DNA from: RYN-230 sp963770535
GTDB taxonomy: Bacteria > Actinomycetota > Actinomycetes > Streptosporangiales > Streptosporangiaceae
Direction: 5' to 3'
Length of the DNA: 64,000 nt
Assembly (NCBI GenBank): GCA_963770535.1
Contig: CAVYPZ010000003.1
Span: 1,426,001 to 1,490,000 of the forward strand
The position numbers and the translations under genes were made by a program. Below the pieces are notes generated by a model. It searched no databases. It was given only the letters and a program-made list of their open reading frames with translations, and was not told the DNA's origin. Numbering within the stretch: position 1 is the first letter of the stretch; each line of letters starts with the position of its first letter. Below are positions 1 to 9,365 of the stretch, one piece after another.

Positions 1-876
1 TGTCTCTCACGGTTACCCCCGGCACGCTGGCCCGGCTCGCGGTCAGGATCACCCAGGCCGGCCAGGAATGTGCCCGGAGCCCGGCCCTGCGGGGCGTCCG
101 GGTGGCCGCGCCGCGGGACGCCCGGCTGGCGGCCGCGCGGGACTGGCCCACCGCCCACGGGAGGCTCCTTGCGGAGCTGGCCGGGCGGCTGTCTGAGGCC
201 GCGGGAGCCGAGGTCACCTGGACGGCGCCCGCGGGCGGGGAGGCCGTGGCGGGAGAAGGCGGCCCCGGGGGGGCCGGGGAAGAAGACACGGGGGAGTCGG
301 CGCCCGGGCCGGTCGCGCAGGCCGTCGCGTACGCCGGGGAGGACGCCGTCCGGTTCGTGCTCAGCCGGCTCACCAGCGGCGTCCCCCGGCCGCCGGGGCC
401 TGGGCTTGACCCCCGGGGCATGGCCGCACAGCACCTGGGCAATCCCGCCTATGCTGTGCGGTACGCGCACGCTCACGCCGCGTCTGCGCTGCGGCAGGCC
501 GCTGACGCCGGGCTGGCCGGGGCCGGATGCGGGGCGGTTCCAGCCGTGCCTGCTCGCGCACCCTAGCGAGCGGGCACTGCTCGACGCGATGTCCTGGCTC
601 CCGGATCGGGCGGCCGGGGCGGCGCGCCGGCGGCAGCCGCACGTGGTCGCCGGCTACCTGGAGGATCTGGCGGGCCGGTACTTCGACTGGCAGGAGGCCT
701 GCCCGGTGATGCGGCCCGGCTCGGTGCCGCCAGCACTGCCGGACCCGGGTCACGCGGGCGGCCCGCTGGCGGGCCGGGAGCTCATCCAGGCCCGGCTGCA
801 GCTGGCCAGCGCCGCGCAGACGGTCCTGGCGGCGGGGCTCCGGCTCCTGGGCATCGGCGCTCCCGGCCGGATGTAG
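1..876 (+). CDS. ArgS-related DALR anticodon-binding protein (NrtL-like), 5' truncated and frameshifted
   Basis: The window opens inside this gene. From base 3 one frame reads SLTVTPGTLARLAV, which resembles the end of an ArgS N-terminal (Add-1) domain. It passes directly into a helical DALR anticodon-binding region (NPAYAVRYAHAHAASALRQA) with no class I catalytic core (no HIGH or KMSKS). That architecture, and the position directly upstream of lysA, match the Streptomyces protein annotated NrtL rather than a true arginyl-tRNA synthetase. Near bases 511-540 the frame changes by +1. Removing one G from the GGGG at about 519-522 restores LAGPDAGRFQPCLLA and the typical ArgS-like end LLGIGAPGRM. 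I see an actinobacterial accessory DALR protein. Its biochemical role is not established to my knowledge. The break may be a sequencing error. Confidence 0.72.
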   Translation, partial: CLSRLPPARWPGSRSGSPRPARNVPGARPCGASGWPRRGTPGWRPRGTGPPPTGGSLRSWPGGCLRPREPRSPGRRPRAGRPWREKAAPGGPGKKTRGSRRPGRSRRPSRTPGRTPSGSCSAGSPAASPGRRGLGLTPGAWPHSTWAIPPMLCGTRTLTPRLRCGRPLTPGWPGPDAGRFQPCLLAHPSERALLDAMSWLPDRAAGAARRRQPHVVAGYLEDLAGRYFDWQEACPVMRPGSVPPALPDPGHAGGPLAGRELIQARLQLASAAQTVLAAGLRLLGIGAPGRM

Positions 877-1009
877 CCAGCCCCGCACCGGGCCGGCCGC
901 CCGCCACCGGCGCGGGCGCGGGCCGCCGTACCAGACACAGCCATAGCAAACACAGCCATAAGCCAGCACAGCCGCAGCAAGCACAGCAGACGATCAGCGA
1001 GGACGTGTC

Positions 1010-2497
1010 ATGAGCCGTGTCGCCCACCCCGCCGGACCGCGGCACGCCGACGTGCTGCCCGCGGAGCACCCGCCGATCCCGCCCGAGGATCTGAACGAAC
1101 TGCACCCGGTGATCTGGCCGCATACCGCCCGCCGGGCGGCCGGCGTGCTCAGCGTCGGCGGCCTGGACGTGCGTGACCTGGCCGCCGAGTACGGCACGCC
1201 GCTGTTCATCTGCGACGAGGACGACTTCCGGCAGCGCTGCCGCGGTTACCGTGAGGCGTTCGGGCCCCGGGCCGGGGTGTTCTATGCGGCGAAGGCGTTC
1301 TGCTGCCGCGGCGTGCTGCGCTGGGTCACCGAGGAAGGCCTCGGCGTGGACGTATGCACCGGCGGCGAGCTGGAGGTCGCGCTGCAGGCGGGCGTGCCGC
1401 CCGAGATGATCACCCTGCACGGCAGCAACAAGCTCGAGAGCGAGCTGGCCCGGGCCCTGGAGGCGGGCGTGGGCCACATCGTGGTGGACTCGTTCGAGGA
1501 GATCGCCCGGCTCGCCTACCTGACCGACCCGCCCGTTGCCCCGCGCGGCGCTGCCGGGAAAGGCCCGGTCCGGCCCGGCCCGGGCCGGACCGTTCCCGGC
1601 GGCCCCGTTCCCGGCGGCCCCGCCGGACGGCCGTGCCCGCGGCCCCGGGTCCTTGTCCGGGTGACCACCGGCGTGGAAGCGCACACCCACGAGTTCGTGG
1701 CCACCGCGCACGATGACCAGAAGTTCGGGTTCTCGCTGTCCTCGGGCGCGGCCGACGAGGCCGTGCGCCGGGTCCTGGCCTGCCCGGGGGTGGACCTGGC
1801 CGGGCTGCACTCGCACATCGGGTCGCAGATCTTCGACACCGACGGCTTCGAGGCGGCCGCCCGCCGGGTGCTGGGCCTCGCCGTCCGGATCCGCGACGAG
1901 CACGGCATCGTGATCGATGAGCTGAACCTCGGCGGCGGGCTCGGCATCGCCTACACCCCCGACGATGACCCCGCGGACATCAAGGTCACGGCGCAGAACC
2001 TGCACGAGATCGTGCGAGCCCAGTGCGCCGCGGCGGGCCTGGACATGCCGCGGCTGACCGTGGAGCCGGGACGCGCCATCGCCGGGCCCGGCACGGTTAC
2101 GCTGTACGAGGTCGGGACGGTCAAGGACGTGGACGGGCTGCGCACCTACGTGAGCGTGGACGGCGGGATGAGCGACAACATCCGGACCGCGCTGTACGAC
2201 GCCGAGTACACGTGCGTGCTGGCCTCCAGGGAGTCGGCGGCCGCGCCGATGCTGTCCAGGATTGTCGGCAGGCACTGCGAGAGTGGGGACATCGTGGTCC
2301 GGGACAGCTACCTGCCCTCCGACCTGGTTCCGGGTGACCTGCTCGCGGTCGCGGCCACGGGTGCGTACTGCCGGTCGATGGCCAGTAACTACAACCACGT
2401 GACACGGCCCGCGGTGGTGGCCGTCCGGGACGGCGCGGCCCGGCTGCTGCTCCGCCGCGAGACCATGGACGACCTGCTCCAGCTGGACGCCGGATGA
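1010..2497 (+). CDS. lysA: Diaminopimelate decarboxylase
   Basis: This PLP enzyme makes L-lysine from meso-diaminopimelate, the last step of the DAP pathway, in the cytosol. The 495-residue product has the alanine-racemase-like barrel followed by the beta domain of group IV decarboxylases. Visible motifs are the PLP lysine in FYAAKAF (Lys95), HSHIGSQIF, the phosphate-binding ELNLGGGLG, EPGRAIAGPG, the active-site CESGD and the C-terminal GAYCRSMASNYN. It is about 30 residues longer than usual because of a Gly/Pro-rich insert at about residues 178-205, just before the VRVTTGVEAHTHEF strand. The ATG start follows GAGGACGTGTC, a weak Shine-Dalgarno sequence. It heads a same-strand lysine/threonine group (lysA-hom-thrC-thrB) as in other actinomycetes. 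Confidence 0.95.
   Translation: MSRVAHPAGPRHADVLPAEHPPIPPEDLNELHPVIWPHTARRAAGVLSVGGLDVRDLAAEYGTPLFICDEDDFRQRCRGYREAFGPRAGVFYAAKAFCCRGVLRWVTEEGLGVDVCTGGELEVALQAGVPPEMITLHGSNKLESELARALEAGVGHIVVDSFEEIARLAYLTDPPVAPRGAAGKGPVRPGPGRTVPGGPVPGGPAGRPCPRPRVLVRVTTGVEAHTHEFVATAHDDQKFGFSLSSGAADEAVRRVLACPGVDLAGLHSHIGSQIFDTDGFEAAARRVLGLAVRIRDEHGIVIDELNLGGGLGIAYTPDDDPADIKVTAQNLHEIVRAQCAAAGLDMPRLTVEPGRAIAGPGTVTLYEVGTVKDVDGLRTYVSVDGGMSDNIRTALYDAEYTCVLASRESAAAPMLSRIVGRHCESGDIVVRDSYLPSDLVPGDLLAVAATGAYCRSMASNYNHVTRPAVVAVRDGAARLLLRRETMDDLLQLDAG
1536..1632 (+). repeat. Low-complexity Gly/Pro-rich in-frame insert in lysA
   Basis: This GC-rich stretch encodes a Pro/Gly/Arg-rich linker (for example RPGPGRTVPGGPVPGGPAG) between conserved parts of LysA. 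It includes two direct copies of a 15-bp unit, GTTCCCGGCGGCCCC. The frame is kept on both sides. It resembles the tandem repeats seen in thrB, rho, tsaC and the wecA-like gene. Confidence 0.6.
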
Positions 2498-2537
2498 CGA
2501 CCCGGCACCGTGTGCCGAGATCTAGGGTGATGCCGTA

Positions 2538-3828
2538 GTGCGGACGTTGAAAGTGGCGTTGCTGGGCTGCGGCACCGTGGGCTCGGAGGTCTACCGCCTG
2601 CTCACGCAGCAGTCCGACGACCTGGCCGCGCGGATCGGGGCCCGGCTGGAGGTGGCCGGTGTCGCGGTGCGGCGGCCAGGCGCGCGCCCGCGCCGTGCGG
2701 ATCGATCCGGCGCTGCTCACCGCCGACTCCATGGACCTGGTCACCCGGCCGGACGTGGACATCGTGATCGAGGTGATCGGCGGCATCGAGCCGGTCCGCT
2801 CGCTCCTGCTCGCCGCGATGAAGTCCGGCAAGTCCGTGGTCTCGGCCAATAAGGCGCTGCTCGCCGAGGACGGGGCCACCCTTCATGAGGCCGCCCGCGA
2901 GAACGGGGCCGACCTGTACTACGAGGCCGCGGTGGCCGGGGCCATCCCGCTGCTGCGGCCGTTGCGGGAGTCGCTGGCCGGGGACGAGGTGCACCGGGTC
3001 CTGGGCATCGTCAACGGCACCACCAACTACATCCTGGACCGGATGGACACCTCGGGCGCCGGGTTCACCGACGCGCTGGAGGAGGCCCAGGCGCTCGGCT
3101 ACGCCGAGCCCGACCCCACCGCGGACATCGAGGGCTTCGACGCCGCGGCCAAGGCGGCGATCCTGGCCGGGCTGGCCTTCCACACCGCGGTCACCGCGGC
3201 CGACGTGTACCGGGAGGGCATCACCGGGGTCACCGCCGCGGACATCGCCAGTGCCCGGGAGCTGGGTCACGTGGTCAAGATGCTCGCGATCTGCGAGCGC
3301 CGGGACGGCGGCGTGTCGGTCCGCGCCCACCCGGCGATGATCCCGCGCAGCCACCCGCTGGCCGGCGTGCGCGAGGCGTACAACGCGGTGTTCGTGGAGG
3401 CGGAGGCGGCCGGCCGGCTGATGTTCTACGGCGCGGGTGCCGGGGGAGTGCCGACCGCGAGCGCGGTGCTGGGCGACGCGGTCGCCGTGGCCCGCAACCT
3501 TATCGCCGGGACCCGCGGCCCGGATCCGTCCACCTACGCGAAGCTGCGGACGCTTCCGATGGGGGAAGCCCGGACCCGGTACCACGTGGCCCTGGACGTC
3601 GCGGACCGGCCCGGCGTCCTGGCCGCCGTGGCGGAGACCTACGCCCGGCACGAGGTGTCCATCAAGGCGGTGCGCCAGGAGGGCCGGGGCGAGGACGCGC
3701 AGCTCGTGATCGTGACCCACGCTGCCCCGGACGCCGCGCTCTCGCGCTGCGTCACCGAACTGGAGACGATGGACTCCGTGCGGGCCGTGGCCAGCGTGAT
3801 GCGGGTCGAGGGGGAGGGGGAGGAATGA
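2538..3828 (+). CDS. hom: Homoserine dehydrogenase (frameshift near its N-terminus)
   Basis: Reduces aspartate semialdehyde to homoserine with NAD(P)H, the branch point to threonine and methionine. The GTG start gives MRTLKVALLGCGTVGSEV, a Rossmann GxGxxG motif. The catalytic domain shows EVIGGIEP, NKALLAED, YYEAAVAGAIPLLRPLRE and GIVNGTTNYILD. The C-terminus is an ACT domain (RYHVALDVADRPGVLAAVAE), so feedback control by threonine is likely. The frame changes by +1 at about 2677-2680: dropping one C from CGGCGGCCAGG joins VAVRRQARARAVRID. The full length would then be about 429 residues, normal for the family. Because the gene is essential for prototrophy and otherwise intact, a sequencing insertion is the likeliest explanation. 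The stop overlaps the thrC start (ATGA). Confidence 0.9.
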
Positions 3829-4916
3829 CTGTGGACGTGACCTCCGCGGCGGCGGGGTACGTGCCCTGGCGCGGCGTGATTGCGCAGTACCGGGACTGGC
3901 TCCCGGCGCTGCCGGGCAGCAGCCCCGTCATCACGCTTGGGGAGGGCGCCACGCCGCTGCTGCCTGCCCCCGTGCTTTCCGAGCGGACTGGCTGCGAGGT
4001 GTACCTCAAGGTCGAGGGGGCCAACCCGACCGGCTCGTTCAAGGACCGGGGCATGACGATGGCGGTCAGCATGGCCGTCAGCCGCGGCGCCACCGCGGTG
4101 ATCTGCGCCTCGACCGGCAACACCAGCGCGAGCGCCGCCGCGTACGCGGCCCGGGCCGGGATGTCCTGCGCGGTCCTGGTGCCGCGCGGCAAGATCGCGC
4201 TCGGCAAGCTGGCCCAGGCCCTGGTGCACGGGGCCAAGCTGCTCCAGGTGGACGGCAACTTCGACGACTGCCTCGAGCTGGCCCGCAAGCTGGCCGCCGA
4301 CTACCCCGTCGCGCTGGTCAACTCGGTCAACCCGGACCGGCTGCAGGGCCAGAAGAGCGCGGCGTTCGAGATCGTCAACGCGCTCGGCGACGCTCCCGAC
4401 GTGCACTGCCTGCCGGTCGGCAACGCCGGCAACATCACCGCCTACTGGATGGGCTACACCCAGTACGCCGCGGCCGGGCGGGCCACCAGGACCCCCCGGA
4501 TGCTCGGCTTCCAGGCCAGCGGGGCCGCGCCTATCGTGCGCGGCGAGCCGGTCCGCGCCCCGCAGACCATCGCGACCGCGATCAGGATCGGCAACCCGGC
4601 TTCCTGGGCGCTGGCCGAGGCCGCCCGGGACGAGTCCGGCGGCCTGATCGACTCGGTCACCGACCGGCAGATCTTCGCGGCCTACCGGCTTCTCGCGGCC
4701 AAGGAGGCGGTGTTCGGCGAGCTGGCCTCGGCCGCCGGGGTGGCCGGGCTGCTCCAGGCCCGGGAACAGGGTCAGGTCGCGGCCGGTTCCCGGGTGGTGT
4801 GCACGGTTACCGGCAACGGCCTCAAGGACCCGGACTGGGCCGTGTCGGCCGCGCCCGCCCCGATCACCGTGCCCGCGGACAGCGGGGCCGCGGCGGCCGC
4901 CCTCGGCCTGGCCTGA
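3825..4916 (+). CDS. thrC: Threonine synthase
   Basis: Converts O-phosphohomoserine to threonine, with PLP as cofactor. The 363-residue product starts at an ATG that overlaps the hom stop, so the two are probably translationally coupled. An early ITLGEGATPLLPAP segment is followed by the PLP lysine in NPTGSFKDRGM (Lys73). Next come the substrate-loop motif STGNTSASAAAYAARAGM and the phosphate-binding glycine loop PVGNAGNITAYWMGY. The length fits the short bacterial threonine synthase class (about 350 residues). The last 15 residues are Ala-rich and probably disordered. The next gene, thrB, supplies its substrate. Confidence 0.95.
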   Translation: MTVDVTSAAAGYVPWRGVIAQYRDWLPALPGSSPVITLGEGATPLLPAPVLSERTGCEVYLKVEGANPTGSFKDRGMTMAVSMAVSRGATAVICASTGNTSASAAAYAARAGMSCAVLVPRGKIALGKLAQALVHGAKLLQVDGNFDDCLELARKLAADYPVALVNSVNPDRLQGQKSAAFEIVNALGDAPDVHCLPVGNAGNITAYWMGYTQYAAAGRATRTPRMLGFQASGAAPIVRGEPVRAPQTIATAIRIGNPASWALAEAARDESGGLIDSVTDRQIFAAYRLLAAKEAVFGELASAAGVAGLLQAREQGQVAAGSRVVCTVTGNGLKDPDWAVSAAPAPITVPADSGAAAAALGLA

Positions 4917-4929
4917 GGAGCGTCATATC

Positions 4930-6036
4930 TTGAGCGGATCCCGGTGGCGGGACAAGCCCGTCGTGGTCCGGGCCCCGGCGAGCAGCGCCAACCTCGGCCC
5001 CGGGTTCGACGCCCTGGCCCTCGCGCTGTCCCTGCACGACGTGGCCGTGGCCCGGGTAACTGACGGCGGGCTGGACATCGAGGTGTCCGGGGAAGGCAGC
5101 GAGACGGCCGCCGCGGGGGAAGCCCACCTGGTGGTGCGGGCCATGCGGGCCGCGTTCGACGTCCTCGGCGCGCATCCGCCCGGCATCAGCCTGCGCTGCC
5201 TCAACGCGATCCCGCACGGCCGGGGGCTCGGCTCCTCAGCCGCGGCCATCGTCACCGGCATCCTGGCCGTCCGCGGGCTGGCCCGGGACGGCGCTGAGCT
5301 GCTCCCGGATGATGCCGTGCTGGCCCTCGCATCCGGCCTGGAGGGGCACGCGGACAACGTGGCCGCCTGCCTGCACGGCGGGCTGACCATCTCCTGGACG
5401 CCGGACCGCCGCAGCGCGGCGCCCGGCAGCGCGGCACCCGGCAGCGCGGCACCCGGCAGCGCGGCACCCGGCAGCGCGGCACCCGGCGGCCGGGCACCCG
5501 GCGGCCCGGACCGGGCCGGCCCGGTGAACGGGGCCGGCCCCGCGGCCCCGCCGGCTCCCCGCGTTGTCCGCCTGCCGGTGCTGGAGGAGATCCGGCCGGT
5601 GGTTTTCGTTGCGGAGGAAAGCCTGGCCACGCACACCGCGCGGGGCGCGCTGCCGGCCGCGGTGCCGCATCGGGACGCGGCCGCCAACGCCGCGCGCAGC
5701 GCGCTTCTGGTCGCCGCGCTGACCCGGGTCCCGGAGGTACTGTTCGACGCCACCCAGGACTACCTGCACCAGGCGTACCGGGCCGAGGTCATGCCGCGGA
5801 CCGCGGAGCTGGTGGGCCGGCTCCGCGCGGCGGGCGTGGCCGCGGTGGTCTCCGGCGCCGGGCCTTCCGTGCTCGCCCTGACCGTGGCGGCCCCGCCTGG
5901 CTGGCCTGACCTGGTGGATTCAATCGCAACGGAAACGGGTATCGGATGGCGTATAAGCCCCCTGGCCATCGACCGGCAAGGCGCGACCCTCCAGACCGCC
6001 GTGCCAGGCGAACGCCCCAGAGACAGCGCGCGGTGA
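4930..6036 (+). CDS. thrB: Homoserine kinase (GHMP family)
   Basis: Phosphorylates homoserine with ATP to give the ThrC substrate. The TTG start at 4930 is chosen because GAGGAG lies about 8 bases upstream and the protein then begins just before the conserved VVVRAPASSANLGPGFDALA. The GHMP ATP-binding loop PHGRGLGSSAAAIVTGI and a C-terminal VSGAGPSVLAL glycine loop are intact. At 368 residues it is about 60 longer than typical. The excess is a repeat-encoded linker (GSAAP units, then Gly/Pro/Ala) after the WTPDRRS segment. It ends the lysine/threonine group, and 655 bp follow before rho. Confidence 0.93.
   Translation: MSGSRWRDKPVVVRAPASSANLGPGFDALALALSLHDVAVARVTDGGLDIEVSGEGSETAAAGEAHLVVRAMRAAFDVLGAHPPGISLRCLNAIPHGRGLGSSAAAIVTGILAVRGLARDGAELLPDDAVLALASGLEGHADNVAACLHGGLTISWTPDRRSAAPGSAAPGSAAPGSAAPGSAAPGGRAPGGPDRAGPVNGAGPAAPPAPRVVRLPVLEEIRPVVFVAEESLATHTARGALPAAVPHRDAAANAARSALLVAALTRVPEVLFDATQDYLHQAYRAEVMPRTAELVGRLRAAGVAAVVSGAGPSVLALTVAAPPGWPDLVDSIATETGIGWRISPLAIDRQGATLQTAVPGERPRDSAR
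5411..5500 (+). repeat. 15-bp tandem repeat inside thrB
   Basis: About four near-perfect copies of the 15-bp unit GGCAGCGCGGCACCC, flanked by diverged copies, encode GSAAP repeats. The array interrupts the kinase between conserved segments but keeps the frame, so it adds only a flexible linker. Copy number could vary between strains. Confidence 0.85.
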
Positions 6037-6691
6037 CGCGTCCCCGGACGCAGTGCCCTTGGATGCAGTGTTCCCGGATGACGTGTTCCTGGATACAGTT
6101 CCCGGACGCGGACCTCCCGGCCACTGCCATCACGGGCACGGACGTCCGGGACGCCTGGCCCGGCTGCCCTGGGAGGGTCGCGCGGAGACGCCGCAAGACT
6201 GGACAGGGCCATTCACGACACACGGACCGGTGCCGGGGGAATGCTGTGGGCTCTCCTAGTGTTAAGGTGGGTGCTGCACCAGATACCCCATCATGGGGCC
6301 AGGTGCTCGCCCGTCACTTGCTCCGAGCCCGGCTTGACCACCGGGCGGGGTCAGTGACGCTCCGTCAACTCTCCGGGTCACCACCTCCCCTCCGCATACA
6401 CGAAACGCGGGGCGGTCGCGGCGAACCGGGAGCCGGCGGGAGGTCGAGGCGCGCTACCCCAGCCGTCTGGGCTCGTTCCGAAACCCCAGCCCCGGGCATG
6501 GACTCCGGGTTAACCCTGTGGTCACCGTCTGGGACCGGGTCCGGGAACGAGACACGGGCGGATGCGCGGACCTCGGCGGTAAAGGCAAGACACAGTAGGC
6601 AGTACCTGGCCCGGCTGATTTCGCCGGGTCGTGACACCGGGTCGAACGGCCGCGAGCGCGGCCGACGCCCGCTCCCTGGGAAGGACCCCTC
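6037..6691 (+). promoter_or_regulatory. Long non-coding leader between thrB and rho, with degenerate 15-bp repeats
   Basis: No convincing gene lies in these 655 bases. The first part (about 6040-6115) is a degenerate 15-bp array (units like GATGCAGTGTTCCCG) directly after the thrB stop. A possible -10 hexamer TAGTGT occurs at 6257-6262 without a clear -35. The rest is GC-rich and C-rich on the coding strand. A long leader upstream of rho is consistent with autoregulation of rho by early termination, known in other bacteria. That role here is inference only. Confidence 0.35.
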
Positions 6692-8824
6692 GTGAGCGAC
6701 ACCACCGAACTCTTCACCGGCTCCTCAGGTGCGCCTGAGGCGTCCCCTGGCTTCACCGGGGGCACCCCCGCGCCGGCCGGTGAGACGGTGACTGACAAGC
6801 CCGCCCGCCGCGGCGGTTCCGGGCTGTCCGGCATGCTGCTGGCCGACCTTCAGCGGCTCGCCCAGTCGATGGGCATCACCGGCACAGGCCGGATGCGCAA
6901 GAGCCAGCTCATCGAGGCGATCCAGAGCAGGCAGGGTGGCGGAGCCGCCGCCCAGGCCAGCGGCCCGCCGTCTGGCCCCCCGGCGGGCAACGGGAGTGGG
7001 ACACTCGACAACTCCGTCCAGCGTGGCGCGTCTGCGGGAGCCGGCACGCCTCGCCACCGTGAGCAGGACGCCATGGAGCCAGATAGCACCACACAGCCCG
7101 GTCTGGGCGGCGCCGCGCAGCCAGCAGGCCCGGCGCAGGAAGCAGCCACGACGGCGCGCGAGGCGCAGCGGGGCGGGTCCCGCGACGCAGTGCAGGCCAG
7201 CACGGGGCAGGCCAGCACCGGGCAGGCCAGCACCGGGCAGGCCAGCGGCCCCGACGGCCAGCTCGCGTTCTCCCCGTCCTCGGCGCCGGCGGACACCGCC
7301 AGCTCCGCGGACGCAGGCCACGCCGCTGCCGGGGGTGAGAGCGGGCAGTCCGGCCAGGACGGCCAGCGCCGCGACCGGCGCCAGCGTGGCCGGCGTGACG
7401 ACTCGTCCCGCGACGGCGGCGAGCAGCGCGACAGCCAGCGTGAGGGCAGCCAGCGTGACGGGGGCCAGCGTGACAGCGGCCCGCGCGACAGCAGCCAGCG
7501 TGACGGCCAGCGCGACAGCAGCCAGCGGGGCAGCGGCCGGGACGGCCAGCGCGGCCAGGCGATTGACCGGGGCGGGGACGATGACGACGACGGCTCGGGC
7601 CGCCGCCGCAGCCGCGACCGGTTCCGCAACCGGAACCGCCGGCGTGAGCGGGGCGGCCAGGAGGCCGAGCCGGTGGTGACCGAGGATGACGTGCTCATCC
7701 CGATCGCCGGCATCCTCGACGTGCTGGACAACTACGGGTTCATCCGGACCACCGGGTACCTGCCCGGATCCAACGACGTGTACGTGTCGCTCTCCCAGGT
7801 CCGCCGGCACGGCCTGCGCAAGGGGGACGTGATCGAGGGCGCGGTCCGGCAGCCCCGCGAAGGCGAGCGCCGGGAGAAGTTCAACGCGCTGGTCCGGCTG
7901 GACAAGATCAACGGCCTGGACCCGGAGCAGTCCCGCGGCCGCCCGGACTTCTCCAAGCTGGTGCCGCTGTACCCGCAGGACCGGCTCCGGCTGGAGACCG
8001 ACGCCAACGTGATGACCACCCGGATCATGGACCTGGTCAGCCCGATCGGCAAGGGCCAGCGCGGTCTCATCGTGTCCCCGCCCAAGGCGGGCAAGACGAT
8101 GATCCTGCAGGCCATCGCGAACGCGATCACCAAGAACAACCCGGAATGCCACCTCATGGTCGTCCTCGTGGACGAGCGGCCTGAGGAAGTCACCGACATG
8201 CAGCGCTCGGTCAAGGGCGAAGTGATCCACTCCACCTTCGACCGTCCCGCCGAGGACCACACCACGGTCGCCGAGCTGGCCATCGAGCGGGCCAAGCGGC
8301 TGGTGGAGATGGGCCACGACGTGGTCGTGCTGCTGGACTCCATCACCCGGCTGGGCCGCGCCTACAACCTGGCCGCCCCGGCCAGCGGCCGGATCATGTC
8401 CGGTGGCGTGGACTCCACCGCCCTGTACCCGCCGAAGCGGTTCTTCGGCGCCGCCCGGAACATCGAGCACGGCGGCTCGCTGACCATCCTGGCCACGGCC
8501 CTCATCGAGACCGGGTCCCGCGCGGACGAGGTCATCTTCGAGGAGTTCAAGGGCACCGGCAACATGGAGCTGCGGCTGCGCCGCGAGCTCGCCGACAAGC
8601 GGATCTTCCCCGCCATCGACGTGGACGCCTCCGGCACCCGCAAGGAGGAGATCCTGATGACGCCGGAGGAGCTGAAGATCGTCTGGCAGCTCCGCCGGGT
8701 GCTGCACGCGCTGGAGCCGCAGCAGGCGCTCGAGGTCCTCATGGAGCGGATGCGCGAGACCAAGAGCAACGCGGAGTTCCTGCTCCACGTGCAGAAGACC
8801 ACGGTCGGCCAGGAGCGCGGCTGA
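6692..8824 (+). CDS. rho: Transcription termination factor Rho with long actinobacterial insertion domain
   Basis: A hexameric RNA helicase that ends transcription. The GTG start has GGGAAGGA about 8 bases upstream. At 710 residues it is far longer than E. coli Rho (419). An N-terminal SAP-like Rho_N segment (about residues 48-75, LADLQRLAQSMGITGTGRMRK) is followed by about 230 residues of Gln/Gly/Ser/Arg/Asp-rich disordered sequence, typical of actinobacterial Rho, which aids RNA binding. The cold-shock-like RNA-binding domain (GILDVLDNYGFIR) starts near residue 340. The ATPase has Walker A PKAGKT (464-469) and Walker B VVVLLDSITR near 545. The insertion domain carries 15-bp repeats and Arg-Asp-Ser-Gln repeats. 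Confidence 0.96.
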   Translation: MSDTTELFTGSSGAPEASPGFTGGTPAPAGETVTDKPARRGGSGLSGMLLADLQRLAQSMGITGTGRMRKSQLIEAIQSRQGGGAAAQASGPPSGPPAGNGSGTLDNSVQRGASAGAGTPRHREQDAMEPDSTTQPGLGGAAQPAGPAQEAATTAREAQRGGSRDAVQASTGQASTGQASTGQASGPDGQLAFSPSSAPADTASSADAGHAAAGGESGQSGQDGQRRDRRQRGRRDDSSRDGGEQRDSQREGSQRDGGQRDSGPRDSSQRDGQRDSSQRGSGRDGQRGQAIDRGGDDDDDGSGRRRSRDRFRNRNRRRERGGQEAEPVVTEDDVLIPIAGILDVLDNYGFIRTTGYLPGSNDVYVSLSQVRRHGLRKGDVIEGAVRQPREGERREKFNALVRLDKINGLDPEQSRGRPDFSKLVPLYPQDRLRLETDANVMTTRIMDLVSPIGKGQRGLIVSPPKAGKTMILQAIANAITKNNPECHLMVVLVDERPEEVTDMQRSVKGEVIHSTFDRPAEDHTTVAELAIERAKRLVEMGHDVVVLLDSITRLGRAYNLAAPASGRIMSGGVDSTALYPPKRFFGAARNIEHGGSLTILATALIETGSRADEVIFEEFKGTGNMELRLRRELADKRIFPAIDVDASGTRKEEILMTPEELKIVWQLRRVLHALEPQQALEVLMERMRETKSNAEFLLHVQKTTVGQERG
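7193..7247 (+). repeat. 15-bp tandem repeat in the rho insertion domain
   Basis: Three direct copies of the unit CAGGCCAGCACCGGG (one with a single change) encode QASTG repeats in the disordered insertion of Rho. Farther on, at about 7410-7560, a looser repetition of AGCCAGCGTGAC-like units encodes SQRD/QRDS. Confidence 0.8.
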
Positions 8825-8981
8825 CCCGGCGCCCGGATCAGCAGGGCGGGAATCACCAGGCCCGGCAGCACGTTGCAGGGTCTGGCACACTGGTAGCCAT
8901 CAACAGCGCGGTACCGGTTCACGCCGCGGCGGCATCAGCCGCCCGGCGACCCGGCGACCGACGAAGGCAGGAGTACACAAA

Positions 8982-9209
8982 GTGAAGCCTGGTATCCACC
9001 CCGAGTACGTGGTGACCGAGGTGACCTGCACCTGCGGGGAGACCTTCACCACGCGCAGCACGGCGAAGGACGGCGTCATCCACGCCGACATCTGCTCGAG
9101 CTGCCACCCGTTCTACACCGGCAAGCAGAAGATTCTCGACACCGGCGGCCGCGTGGCCCGGTTCGAGCGCCGGTTCGGCAAGCAGGCCGCGGGCTCGAGC
9201 TCGAAGTAG
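8982..9209 (+). CDS. rpmE: 50S ribosomal protein L31 (zinc-binding form)
   Basis: A 75-residue structural protein of the large ribosomal subunit. It starts MKPGIHPEYV and contains Cys16-x-Cys18 and Cys38-x-x-Cys41, so it is the C+ zinc-binding paralogue (the C- form replaces it under zinc starvation in actinomycetes). The end FERRFGKQ is typical. It lies 157 bp downstream of rho, as in Streptomyces. The upstream gap holds TTGCAG at 8873-8878, a possible -35, but no strong -10 follows. A terminator-like hairpin follows the gene. Confidence 0.97.
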   Translation: MKPGIHPEYVVTEVTCTCGETFTTRSTAKDGVIHADICSSCHPFYTGKQKILDTGGRVARFERRFGKQAAGSSSK

Positions 9210-9217
9210 CGTTCACC

Positions 9218-9294
9218 GATCACCGTGCCGGGATGGCATGGCCGGTCTCCGGGCCGGGACCATGTGGCCACGGCACGGTGATCTTCAATTTTCA
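9218..9294 (+). terminator. Probable intrinsic terminator after rpmE
   Basis: A perfect 13-bp inverted repeat, GATCACCGTGCCG at 9218-9230 and its complement at 9271-9283, encloses about 40 bases that can themselves pair (TGGCATGGCC with GGGACCATG-type arms). It is followed by the T-rich run TTCAATTTTC. This suits a terminator between rpmE and prfA. Confidence 0.6.
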
Positions 9295-9365
9295 GCTCAA
9301 ATTGTCCCGGGATCCGGATTGTGGCCGGATCACCGGGTTCACGGGCAATCCGCAGGAGGACAACG

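Noticed and set aside
6628..6660. tRNA-like T-loop (GGGTCGAAC)
   Set aside because: No matching acceptor, D or anticodon arms can be placed around it.
5946..6695. Open frame spanning the end of thrB and the rho leader
   Set aside because: It starts inside thrB in another frame, is Arg/Pro-rich and has no Shine-Dalgarno or domain.
6725..8890. A 721-codon open frame antisense to rho
   Set aside because: It is the mirror of a high-G+C gene, lacks a recognisable domain, and its composition follows from rho codon bias.
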